Source: Sphaerisporangium siamense (GTDB taxonomy: Bacteria > Actinomycetota > Actinomycetes > Streptosporangiales > Streptosporangiaceae). From it: 64,000 bases of DNA. Positions 44,183 to 52,513 of this stretch are shown here, in pieces. The position numbers were made by a program, and so were the translations under genes. Each line of letters starts with the position of its first letter. The stretch's first letter is position 1. The notes under the pieces were generated by a model. The model did not search any database and was not told where the DNA came from. It worked only from the letters and a program-made list of their open reading frames with translations. Location of the stretch: assembly GCF_014205275.1 (NCBI RefSeq), contig NZ_JACHND010000001.1:3968001-4032000 (forward strand). Direction: 5' to 3'.

Positions 44183-46528
44183 ATGCGGGACTCCGACAGG
44201 GCCCGGCCGGCGGGGCGCGCCGTGGCCCGCGATCACTTCGAGCGTGTCCGGAAAGGCTATTTCAGACTTTCGCGCGGGCAGAGGCGTGCCCTCTTCGCCG
44301 GAGGTCTCGCCGCGGGCGCGATCCTCGCCCTGGTCCTCGGCTGGTCGTTCGCGGCCTTCGTCACGATCTTCTTACTCCTCTGCTACGCCGACCTCACGCT
44401 GAGGTTCCCCCGCGCCGCCGCGACCGTCCTGGTCGTGGTGGCGTGGTGTTCCGTCATGGTCGCGATGGGGGGCTTCGTCCAGCCGAACTCCGCGCTGCCC
44501 ACCATGTTCATCCTGCTCGGCGTGCTGACCGGCGGGGCCGCGCACCTGATCCAGCACGTCACCCCGTGGGTCACCACCCTGGCCGCGCTCGGCGCCGCCG
44601 CCATGGTGACCTTCGCCGTGGCCACCTTCTCGCCGCAGATCGCCCTGTTCGCCGCCTACGGCGTGGCGGTGGTCGTGCTGGTGTACCGGCTGGTCCAGGC
44701 CGTCCAGGTGCGTCGCGCCAGGGCGGCGGCGTCGGCCGTGCCCGCGCAGGTCAGGCAGCGGGCGCGCGAGGGCGCCGCCGACCGCGCCGCCGCGGCCGAG
44801 CACGAGGTGCCGCCGCCCATCTCCGTCGAGGAGGCGCTCGGCGAGCTGGAGAGCATGATCGGGCTGGACCCGGTCAAGGAGCAGGTGCGCTCCATCGCCG
44901 CCTCCATCGAGGCGGCGCGGCTGCGCGCCGAGGCCGGCTACTTCACCGAGCAGCCGATGCGCCACTTCGTCTTCGTCGGCCCGCCCGGCACGGGCAAGAC
45001 CTCCGTCGCCCGCACCGTCGCCAAGATCTTCTACGCCTTCGGCCTGCTGGATACGCCCTACGTCGTGGAGGCCCAGCGCGCCGACCTCGTCGGCGAGTAC
45101 CTCGGGGCCACCGCGATCAAGACCAACGAGCTGATCGACCAGGCCCTCGGCGGCGTGCTGTTCATCGACGAGGCCTACGGCCTGATGAACTCCGGCGACG
45201 GCCAGCCCGACCGTTTCGGCGCCGAGGCCGTGCAGACCCTGCTCAAGCGCGCCGAGGACGACCGCGACCGGCTGATCATCATCCTGGCCGGCTACGACAA
45301 GGAGATGACCACCTTCCTGTCGTCCAACCCCGGGCTGTCCTCCCGCTTCGCCACCAGGATCAACTTCCCGTCCTACGCGCCCGCCGAGCTGCTGAGCATC
45401 GTCCGGCTCCTCAGCGACCGGCGCAGCGAGCGGCTGTCGGCGGACGCGCCCGCCGCGCTGATCGGCATGTTCGAGGACGTCCACCGCCGCAACCTGGTGG
45501 ACGAGCTGGGCAACGCCCGGTTCGCGCGCAGCCTGGTCGAGGCGGCGGCCCAGGCCCGCGACGTCCGCGTCGTGGGCGCGGGCGGCGCGCCGACCCGCGA
45601 CGACCTGATCACGACAACCACCGCCGACCTGACCAAGGCGTTCAACGAGATCACCGCCAGGTTCCGCGGCTACATGGCCACCCCGACCCTGGAGGAGGCC
45701 CTGGCCGACCTCGACCGCATGGCCGGCCTCGAACCCGTCAAGCGGCAGGTCCACGCCATCGCCGCCCAGCTCCGCGTCGCCCGCATGCGCCAGGAGCAGG
45801 GGCTGCCCGCGCCGCCGCAGATGCGGCACTTCGTCTTCGTGGGGCCGCCGGGCACGGGCAAGACCACGGTGGCGCGCGTGCTCGGCCGCGTCTTCGCCGC
45901 GCTCGGCCTGCTCTCGCGGCCGGACGTCGTCGAGGCGTCCCGCGCCGACATGGTCGGCCAGCACCTCGGGGCCACCGCGATCAAGACCAACGAGCTGGTC
46001 GACCGCGCGCTCGGCGGCGTGCTGTTCATCGACGAGGCGTACAGCCTGGTCAACAGCGGCTACCAGGGCGGGGACGCCTTCGGCGCCGAGGCGGTGCAGA
46101 CCCTGCTCAAGCGCGCCGAGGACGACCGCGACCGGCTGGTGATCATCCTCGCCGGGTACGCCGCCGAGATGGAGCGCCTGCTGGCCACCAACCCGGGCCT
46201 GGCCAGCAGGTTCAACCAGCGCGTGACGTTCCCGTCCTACACCTCCGCCGAGCTGACCGCGATCGCCGGCCTGCTCGCCGAAGGCGCGGGTGACCGCTTC
46301 GACGCCTCCGCCGAGCGCGACCTCGGCGACGTCTTCTCCTACGTCTGCGCCGAGGGCCTGATCGACGGCCTCGGCAACGGCCGCTTCGCCCGGTCGCTGT
46401 TCGAGCGCGCCGCCCTCGGGCGCGACGTGCGCCTGGCCGGGCGCGGCGGCACCGCCAGCGCCGAGGAGCTGACGACGATCACCAGCGCCGACGTGCGCGC
46501 GGCCGTGGACGAGCTCGCCGGACGCTAG
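44183..46528 (+). CDS. Membrane-anchored tandem CbbX-like AAA+ ATPase
   Basis: The protein has 781 residues. The N-terminal ~175 residues contain four or five transmembrane helices (for example RALFAGGLAAGAILALVLGW and AAATVLVVVAWCSVMVAMGG). Two AAA+ modules of the CbbX/EccA subfamily follow: Walker A FVGPPGTGKTS at 266-273 and FVGPPGTGKTT at 554-561, Walker B GVLFIDEAYGL and GVLFIDEAYSL, pore loops VGEYLGATA and VGQHLGATA, and sensor/arginine-finger stretches NPGLSSRF and NPGLASRF. All ATPase residues are present in both halves. CbbX remodels Rubisco and EccA acts in type VII secretion; the target here is unknown. A TTA codon lies at 44372-44374. Confidence 0.88.
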   Translation: MRDSDRARPAGRAVARDHFERVRKGYFRLSRGQRRALFAGGLAAGAILALVLGWSFAAFVTIFLLLCYADLTLRFPRAAATVLVVVAWCSVMVAMGGFVQPNSALPTMFILLGVLTGGAAHLIQHVTPWVTTLAALGAAAMVTFAVATFSPQIALFAAYGVAVVVLVYRLVQAVQVRRARAAASAVPAQVRQRAREGAADRAAAAEHEVPPPISVEEALGELESMIGLDPVKEQVRSIAASIEAARLRAEAGYFTEQPMRHFVFVGPPGTGKTSVARTVAKIFYAFGLLDTPYVVEAQRADLVGEYLGATAIKTNELIDQALGGVLFIDEAYGLMNSGDGQPDRFGAEAVQTLLKRAEDDRDRLIIILAGYDKEMTTFLSSNPGLSSRFATRINFPSYAPAELLSIVRLLSDRRSERLSADAPAALIGMFEDVHRRNLVDELGNARFARSLVEAAAQARDVRVVGAGGAPTRDDLITTTTADLTKAFNEITARFRGYMATPTLEEALADLDRMAGLEPVKRQVHAIAAQLRVARMRQEQGLPAPPQMRHFVFVGPPGTGKTTVARVLGRVFAALGLLSRPDVVEASRADMVGQHLGATAIKTNELVDRALGGVLFIDEAYSLVNSGYQGGDAFGAEAVQTLLKRAEDDRDRLVIILAGYAAEMERLLATNPGLASRFNQRVTFPSYTSAELTAIAGLLAEGAGDRFDASAERDLGDVFSYVCAEGLIDGLGNGRFARSLFERAALGRDVRLAGRGGTASAEELTTITSADVRAAVDELAGR

Positions 46529-46694
46529 AAACCGCCCGCGAGCCCCCGAATCCGGCCCGCGCCGGGGCCGTCTCACCCGACACCTGACCCGGTTGACCAC
46601 ATTCTTGTCACCACGCCGTTACCCGATGTAGCAGGATGGGCACACACGGTCGCGAGACCGGCCCTGCGACAGGGTAATCGGCGGAAGGGGGGCG

Positions 46695-47678
46695 ATGGCG
46701 GGTTTCCTGCTGCGCCGGCTGGTCAACTACGCGGTCCTGATCGCCGTCGCCACGAGCCTGGCGTACATGCTGGCCGCCCTCGCCCTGGATCCCCGGTCCA
46801 ACTACGAGGGGCGCAACCCCCGGCCCCCGGCCGCGGTCGTCGACGCCCAGCTGTCGCTGTACAACCTCAACGACCGCACCCCGCTCGTCCGGCGGTACCT
46901 GCGGTGGGCCGGCGGCGTGCTGCGGGGCGACCTCGGCAGGACGTGGAACGGCGACCGCGTGGACGCCGAGGTGCGGCGGCGCGTCGGCGTCACGCTGCGG
47001 CTCATCGTGCTCGGCCTCGTGCTCGGCAGCGTGGCCGGAGTGCTCACCGGCGCGCTGGCGGCCGTGCGGCAGTACGGCTGGTTCGACCGCCTGTCCACCA
47101 TGGCCGCGTTCGTGGTGCTGGCCGTCCCCACCGTCGTGCTGGCCAACATGCTGATCATCATGGCGGTCTGGCTCAACGACCGCCTGGGCGTCCAGGTGTT
47201 CCTGGTCAGCGGCGAGCACACCCCCGGCCTCGACGGCGGGGTGGGCGCCGGGCTCCTCGACCGCGTCAAGCACCTGGCCCTGCCCACCGTCTCGCTCGCC
47301 CTCGGCCAGATCGCCGTCTACAGCCGCTACCAGCGCAACATGATGCTCGACGTCCTCGACGCCGACTTCGTGCGCACCGCGATGGCCAAGGGGCTGCGCC
47401 GGCGCACGGCCCTGGTCAAGCACGCCCTTCGCACCGCGCTGATCCCCGCGGTCACCTACTTCGCGTTCACCTTCGGCTCGCTGCTGGTGGGCGCGACCAT
47501 CACCGAGTCGGTGTTCGGCTGGCACGGCATGGGCGAGGAACTGGTCGCCTCGATCCGGTCCAACGACGTCAACATGGTCGCGGCGATCAGCTGCTTCGCC
47601 GCGCTCGCCGTGCTGACGGCGTCGCTGGCCGCCGACGTGCTGCACGCCGTCCTCGACCCCAGGGTCCGGGTGTCCTGA
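46695..47678 (+). CDS. Dipeptide/oligopeptide-type ABC transporter permease (DppB-like)
   Basis: The protein has 327 residues with six predicted helices starting at MAGFLLRRLVNYAVLIAVAT, as in DppB/OppB proteins. The binding-protein-dependent transport region includes ALGQIAVYSRYQRNMMLDVL and DADFVRTAMAKGLRRRTALV, the EAA-type loop that docks on the ATPase, followed by FTFGSLLVGATITESVFGWH. It is the first gene of a four-gene operon with DppC, fused ATPase and binding-protein genes. ATG 46695 has GGAAGGGGGGCG upstream. Confidence 0.93.
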   Translation: MAGFLLRRLVNYAVLIAVATSLAYMLAALALDPRSNYEGRNPRPPAAVVDAQLSLYNLNDRTPLVRRYLRWAGGVLRGDLGRTWNGDRVDAEVRRRVGVTLRLIVLGLVLGSVAGVLTGALAAVRQYGWFDRLSTMAAFVVLAVPTVVLANMLIIMAVWLNDRLGVQVFLVSGEHTPGLDGGVGAGLLDRVKHLALPTVSLALGQIAVYSRYQRNMMLDVLDADFVRTAMAKGLRRRTALVKHALRTALIPAVTYFAFTFGSLLVGATITESVFGWHGMGEELVASIRSNDVNMVAAISCFAALAVLTASLAADVLHAVLDPRVRVS

Positions 47679-47679
47679 C

Positions 47680-48591
47680 ATGATGACGCTGCCGGAGGAG
47701 GAGTACGCCGAGATCGCGGCGGACGCCGGGAGCGGGCGCGTCCCCTCCCGGACACGGGTGGTCGCCGCGCGGTTCTTCGGCACGCGGCAGGGGCGTCTGG
47801 GGTTCGCGCTGCTGGCCCTGCTGTTCCTGCTCGCCTTCGCCGGGCCGCTGGTCGCCCCCTGGTCCTACACCGACATGGACTTCTCGGCGTTCATGCGGCC
47901 GCCCTCGGCGTCCCACTGGTTCGGCACGCTGCAGACCGGCTCGGACGTCTTCGCCCTCACCCTGCGCGGCGCGCAGAAGTCGCTCACCGTGGGCCTGCTG
48001 GTCGCGGTGGTGTCGACGGCGGTCGCGGCGGTCGTCGGCTCGTTCGCCGGCTACTTCCTCGGCTGGACCGACCGCACGCTCATGTGGGTGGCCGACCTGC
48101 TGCTCGTGCTGCCGGCGTTCCTGATCCTGGCCATCATGTCGCCGCTGCTCGCGGCGGGACGGTTGCTGCTGTTCGCGCTGATGCTGGCGCTGTTCCTGTG
48201 GATGGTCACCTCCAAGATCGTCCGGGGCATGACCAAGGCGATCAAGGAGCGCGAGTACGTCAAGGCGGCGCGGTTCATGGGCGTGCCGCCCGCGAGGATC
48301 ATCTACCGGCACGTGCTGCCCAACCTGGCCTCGCTGCTGGTCGTGGACGCCACCCTCAACGTCAGCGCCGCCATCCTCACCGAGACGACGCTGTCGTACT
48401 TCGGCTTCGGCATCCAGCCGCCGGACGTCTCGCTCGGGGCGCTGATCGCCGACGGCTCCCGCACGGCCCTGTACGCGCCGTGGACGTTCTGGTTCGCCGC
48501 CGGGGTGCTGGTCCTCGCCGTCCTGGCCGTCAACCTCGTCGGCGACTCGCTGCGCGACGCCCTCGACCCCGGCGCGGGGGGCGGGAGATGA
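47680..48591 (+). CDS. Dipeptide/oligopeptide-type ABC transporter permease (DppC-like)
   Basis: The protein has 303 residues. It has an N-terminal cytoplasmic lead, a first helix (LGFALLALLFLLAFAGPLVA), then the DppC-typical PSASHWFGTLQTGSDVFALT and the coupling loop KAARFMGVPPARIIYRHVLP. The final part, TETTLSYFGFGIQPPDVSLG, is strongly conserved in this family. It begins one base after the DppB stop (ATGATG at 47680; either ATG may serve) and its stop overlaps the ATPase start in ATGA. The partner is DppB; together they form the membrane channel. Confidence 0.93.
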   Translation: MMTLPEEEYAEIAADAGSGRVPSRTRVVAARFFGTRQGRLGFALLALLFLLAFAGPLVAPWSYTDMDFSAFMRPPSASHWFGTLQTGSDVFALTLRGAQKSLTVGLLVAVVSTAVAAVVGSFAGYFLGWTDRTLMWVADLLLVLPAFLILAIMSPLLAAGRLLLFALMLALFLWMVTSKIVRGMTKAIKEREYVKAARFMGVPPARIIYRHVLPNLASLLVVDATLNVSAAILTETTLSYFGFGIQPPDVSLGALIADGSRTALYAPWTFWFAAGVLVLAVLAVNLVGDSLRDALDPGAGGGR

Positions 48592-50621
48592 CCGGGCGGG
48601 CCGGCGACGAGCCTGTTCTGGCGGTCCGGGGCCTGGAGGTGCGCTTCGGCGACGTCCCGGTCGTGCGGGGGATCGACTACTCGGTCGCGGCGGGCGAGAT
48701 CCTCGGCGTGGTCGGCGAGTCGGGGTCGGGCAAGTCGGTGAGCTGCCTGGCCGTCATGGGCCTGCTCCCGCGGCACGCCAAGGTCGCGGGATCGGTGCTG
48801 CTGCACGGCCGGGAGCTGCTCGGCGCGCCTGAGAAGGAACTGGCCGCCGTCCGCGGCGCCACGATGTCCATGATCTTCCAGGACCCTCTGTCGGCCCTGA
48901 CGCCGGTCTACCGGGTCGGCGACCAGATCGCCGAGGCCGTCCGCGTCCACCGGGGGATGAGCGGGCGGCAGGCCGCCGAGCGCGCGGTCGAACTGCTCGA
49001 CCTGGTGGGCATTCCGAACCCCCGGCAACGCGCCCGGGCGTTCCCGCACGAGTTCTCCGGCGGCATGCGCCAGCGCGCGGTGATCGCCATGGCCATCGCC
49101 AACGACCCCGACGTCATCCTGTGCGACGAGCCGACCACGGCGCTGGACGTCACCATCCAGGCCCAGGTCCTGGAGGTGCTGAAACAGGCACGCCGCGAGA
49201 CCGGCGCCGCCATCGTCCTGATCACCCACGACCTCGGCGTGGTCGCGGGCCTCGCCGACCGCGTGCTCGTCATGTACGCGGGGCGGCACGTCGAGTCCGG
49301 CGCGGTCCGCGACGTCTACCACCACCCCCGCATGCCCTACACGATCGGCCTGCTCGGCTCGGTGCCGCGCCTGGACACCGGCCGGGAGGTCCCCCTGACG
49401 CCGATCGAGGGGGCCCCGCCGTCGGCCGCGGCCCTCCCCTCGGGCTGCCCGTTCCGGCCGCGCTGCCCCATGGCCGTCGCCGCCTGCGAGGAGGCCGAGC
49501 CTCCGCTCGCCGAGGTCGGACCCGGGCACCGGGCCGCCTGCCTGCGCGCCGGCGAGATCACCGACCGCCCGGCCGCGCTGGCGCCCGCGCCCGGCGTCCT
49601 CGTGCCGCCGCCCCGGGAGGAATCGGTGGTGCTGGAGGTCGACGGCCTGGTCAAGCACCACCCCCTGACCAAGGGCGCGGTGTTCCGGCGCCGCGTCGGC
49701 ACCGTGCGGGCCGTGGACGGCGTCTCCTTCGACGTCCGCGAGGGCGAGACGCTGGGGCTGGTGGGGGAGTCCGGCTGCGGGAAGACCACCGCGCTCATGG
49801 AGATCCTGGAGCTGGCCGGCCCCCAGGAGGGCCGCGTCGTGGTCTTCGGGCGTGACACCGCCGCGCTCACCCCCCGCGACCGCATGGCCGTGCGCCGCGA
49901 CCTCCAGGTCGTCTTCCAGGACCCCCTGGCCTCGCTCGACCCGCGCATGACCGTCCACGACATCGTCGGCGAGCCGCTGGTCACCCACGGGTGCGCCGAC
50001 ACCGGCCCCCGCGTCCGCCGGTTGCTGCGCCTGGTCGGGCTCGACCCCGCGCACGCCGCGCGCTACCCGCGCGACCTGTCGGGCGGCCAGCGCCAGCGCG
50101 TGGCCGTCGCACGGGCCCTCGCCCTGGAGCCGCGACTGGTCATCCTGGACGAGCCGGTGTCCGCGCTGGACGTCTCGGTCCAGGCCGGGGTGGTCAACCT
50201 GCTGTCGAAGCTCGCGGACCGGCTCGGGCTGTCGTACCTGTTCGTGGCGCACGATCTGGCCGTCGTGCGGCACATCGCCCACCGCGTGGCCGTGATGTAC
50301 CTCGGCAGGATCGCCGAGATCGGCGCGGTCGAGCTGATCTACGGCGCCCCGGCCCACCCCTACACCCAGGCCCTGCTGTCGGCGGTGCCCATCCCCGACC
50401 CCGACAAGGAGCGCGAGCGCCGCCGCATCCTGCTCGACGGCGACCTGCCGAGCCCCGCCGACCCTCCGTCGGGCTGCCGGTTCCGCACCCGCTGCCCGAA
50501 GTTCAAGGCCCTGACCGACGCGCGGCGGGTCCGCTGCGTGGAGGAGGAGCCGCAGGTCCGGCCGATGGGCGGCGATCAGGGCGCCGCCTGCCACTACGCG
50601 GAGAGGGCCGGCGTCGTCTAG
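48588..50621 (+). CDS. ABC transporter ATP-binding protein, fused DppD-DppF type
   Basis: The protein has 677 residues with two complete nucleotide-binding domains. Half one: Walker A GESGSGKSVSC, signature EFSGGMRQRAVIAMA, Walker B VILCDEPTTAL. Half two: Walker A GESGCGKTTAL, signature DLSGGQRQRVAVARA, Walker B LVILDEPVSAL. Each half ends in the oligopeptide-transporter Cys tail (GCPFRPRCPMA and GCRFRTRCPK). In most bacteria these are separate DppD and DppF proteins; here they are fused through a short Pro-rich linker. The ATG at 48588 overlaps the preceding stop, showing tight coupling. Confidence 0.94.
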   Translation: MTGRAGDEPVLAVRGLEVRFGDVPVVRGIDYSVAAGEILGVVGESGSGKSVSCLAVMGLLPRHAKVAGSVLLHGRELLGAPEKELAAVRGATMSMIFQDPLSALTPVYRVGDQIAEAVRVHRGMSGRQAAERAVELLDLVGIPNPRQRARAFPHEFSGGMRQRAVIAMAIANDPDVILCDEPTTALDVTIQAQVLEVLKQARRETGAAIVLITHDLGVVAGLADRVLVMYAGRHVESGAVRDVYHHPRMPYTIGLLGSVPRLDTGREVPLTPIEGAPPSAAALPSGCPFRPRCPMAVAACEEAEPPLAEVGPGHRAACLRAGEITDRPAALAPAPGVLVPPPREESVVLEVDGLVKHHPLTKGAVFRRRVGTVRAVDGVSFDVREGETLGLVGESGCGKTTALMEILELAGPQEGRVVVFGRDTAALTPRDRMAVRRDLQVVFQDPLASLDPRMTVHDIVGEPLVTHGCADTGPRVRRLLRLVGLDPAHAARYPRDLSGGQRQRVAVARALALEPRLVILDEPVSALDVSVQAGVVNLLSKLADRLGLSYLFVAHDLAVVRHIAHRVAVMYLGRIAEIGAVELIYGAPAHPYTQALLSAVPIPDPDKERERRRILLDGDLPSPADPPSGCRFRTRCPKFKALTDARRVRCVEEEPQVRPMGGDQGAACHYAERAGVV

Positions 50622-50697
50622 GGGCGCGGACCCGTCCCCGGCCGTTCCCGGTGAGCCTCAGTGATTCCCATTGATCCCGGTCATCTTGGAGGAGAAC

Positions 50698-52473
50698 GTG
50701 ACAGTGCCGCCCGCGCCTTCGGCGTACCCACCACCCTGGACACCCCTCGCGCCGCCGCGATCGGCGCGCGGGCGGCGGCGCGCGCCGGTCGCGGCGCTGA
50801 CGGCCGTCCTGGTGACCGTGCTGCCCGTGGCCGGATGCGGGGGAGGAGGCACCGGAGGCGCCTCGCCCGGCGGGGCGCCCGCGACCACCAAGTCGTTCGA
50901 CATCAACCCGGCGCCGCGCGAGCGGGTCAGGGACGGCGGCACGCTGCGCTGGGGCATCACCGAGTTCCCCACCCAGTGGAACCTCAACCACGTCGACGGC
51001 AACCTCGCCGAGGTCAAGAAGGTCGTCGACGCCCTGATGCCGGCCGCGTTCCGCTCCGACGAGAAGGCCGCGGCCACGCCCAACACCGACTACGTGCTGG
51101 ACGCCCGGGTGATCGCCACCAGCCCGCGCCAGGTCGTCTCCTACAAGCTCAACCCCCGGGCCCGCTGGTCGGACGGCAGGCCGATCACCTGGCAGGACTA
51201 CGAGGCGCAGTGGAAGGCCCTGCGCGGCCGCGACCTGGACTACCACGTCGCCTCCACGACCGGCTACCAGGACATCGCGAGCGTGCGGCGCGGCGACGAC
51301 GACCACGAGGTGCTGGTCACCTTCGCCAACCCCTTCAGCGAGTGGCAAGCGCTGTTCTGGCCGCTGTATCCGAAGTCCGCCAACGCCAGCCCCGAGGCGT
51401 TCAACACCGGCTGGCTGAACCGCGTCCCCGTCACCGCGGGGCCGTTCCGGTTCGGCTCCTTCGACCCGACGGCCAAGACCGTCACGCTCGTCCGCGACGA
51501 GCACTGGTGGGGAGGCCGCGCCAAGCTCGACAAGATCATTTACCGGTCGCTGGCCACCGACGCGCTGGTCGGGGCCTTCACCAACGGCGAGCTGGACGTG
51601 TTCGACATCGGGCCGTCCGCGCCCGACTACGCCAGGGCCAGGAACGCCAGGGGGGCCGTGATCCGCCAGGCGGCGGGCCCGGACTTCCGGCACTTCACCT
51701 TCAACGGCGAGAGCCCCGCCCTGGCCGACCCGCGGGTGCGCCAGGCCGTCGTCCTCGGGCTGGACCGCTCCGCGATCACCCGCTCCGACCTGCAGGGGCT
51801 GGACTGGAACACCGCCCCGCTGAACAACCACTTCTTCATGAACACCCAGGAGGGCTACCAGGACAACGCGGGCGGCCTCGGGAAGTACGATCCGGCCAAG
51901 GCCGAGCGGCTGCTGGACGCGGCCGGGTGGCACCGGGCGAGCCCGTCCCGGGTCAAGGGCGGCCGCGAGCTCAGCGTGCGGTTCGTGATCCCGTCGGGGC
52001 TCGCGCTCAGCAAGACCGAGGCCGAGCTGACCCAGGCAATGCTCGCCAAGATCGGCGTCAAGGTGGCGATCCAATCCGTCCCCAGCGACGACTTCTTCGC
52101 GAAGTACATCATCCCCGGCAACTTCGACATCGCGCCGTTCTCCTACATCGGCACGCCGTTCCCGATCTCCAGCAGCTACGGCACCTACGCCGACGCCACC
52201 AGAGGCCCGGGCGGCAAGGTGCAGTGGAACGCCAACTTCGGCAGGTCAGGCTCCCCGGAGATCGACACGGCGATGCGCAGGGCCTCCTCCGACCTCAACC
52301 CCGAGCGGGCGCGCGCCGGCGCCAACGAGGCCGACCGCCTGATCTGGCAGAAGGTCAACGTGCTGCCCCTCTACCAGCGGCCGCAGAACTGGGGGGTCAA
52401 GGCGCGCCTGGCCAACATCGGCGCCCCCGGCTTCTACACCCTGAAGTACGCCGACATCGGCTTCCTGCGCTGA
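50698..52473 (+). CDS. ABC transporter substrate-binding lipoprotein (family 5, peptide type)
   Basis: The protein has 591 residues. GTG 50698 is preceded by GGAGG; a long Pro/Arg-rich N-region then leads to a hydrophobic stretch and the lipobox LPVAGCGGGG, so the mature protein is lipid-anchored outside the membrane. The SBP_bac_5 fold is shown by DGGTLRWGITEFPTQWN, NPRARWSDGRPITWQDYEAQ, VTAGPFRFGSFDP and RQAVVLGLDRSAI. It delivers a peptide or peptide-like ligand to the permeases encoded upstream. It is the last gene of the operon and is followed by a strong hairpin. Confidence 0.93.
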   Translation: MTVPPAPSAYPPPWTPLAPPRSARGRRRAPVAALTAVLVTVLPVAGCGGGGTGGASPGGAPATTKSFDINPAPRERVRDGGTLRWGITEFPTQWNLNHVDGNLAEVKKVVDALMPAAFRSDEKAAATPNTDYVLDARVIATSPRQVVSYKLNPRARWSDGRPITWQDYEAQWKALRGRDLDYHVASTTGYQDIASVRRGDDDHEVLVTFANPFSEWQALFWPLYPKSANASPEAFNTGWLNRVPVTAGPFRFGSFDPTAKTVTLVRDEHWWGGRAKLDKIIYRSLATDALVGAFTNGELDVFDIGPSAPDYARARNARGAVIRQAAGPDFRHFTFNGESPALADPRVRQAVVLGLDRSAITRSDLQGLDWNTAPLNNHFFMNTQEGYQDNAGGLGKYDPAKAERLLDAAGWHRASPSRVKGGRELSVRFVIPSGLALSKTEAELTQAMLAKIGVKVAIQSVPSDDFFAKYIIPGNFDIAPFSYIGTPFPISSSYGTYADATRGPGGKVQWNANFGRSGSPEIDTAMRRASSDLNPERARAGANEADRLIWQKVNVLPLYQRPQNWGVKARLANIGAPGFYTLKYADIGFLR

Positions 52474-52486
52474 CCCCGCCCCCGCG

Positions 52487-52513
52487 GCCGCCGGGCCCTA
52501 AGGGCCCGGCGGC
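52487..52513. terminator. Perfect 12 bp convergent terminator hairpin
   Basis: GCCGCCGGGCCC-TAA-GGGCCCGGCGGC is a perfect hairpin with a three-base loop that includes the stop codon of the minus-strand gene at 52498. It lies 13 bp after the stop of the binding protein gene and can serve both transcripts. Confidence 0.7.

Noticed and set aside
42100..46528. Type VII secretion locus
   Set aside because: Only the TPR and CbbX-type parts are reminiscent of EccA; no WXG100, EccB, EccC, EccD or mycosin gene is present in the window.
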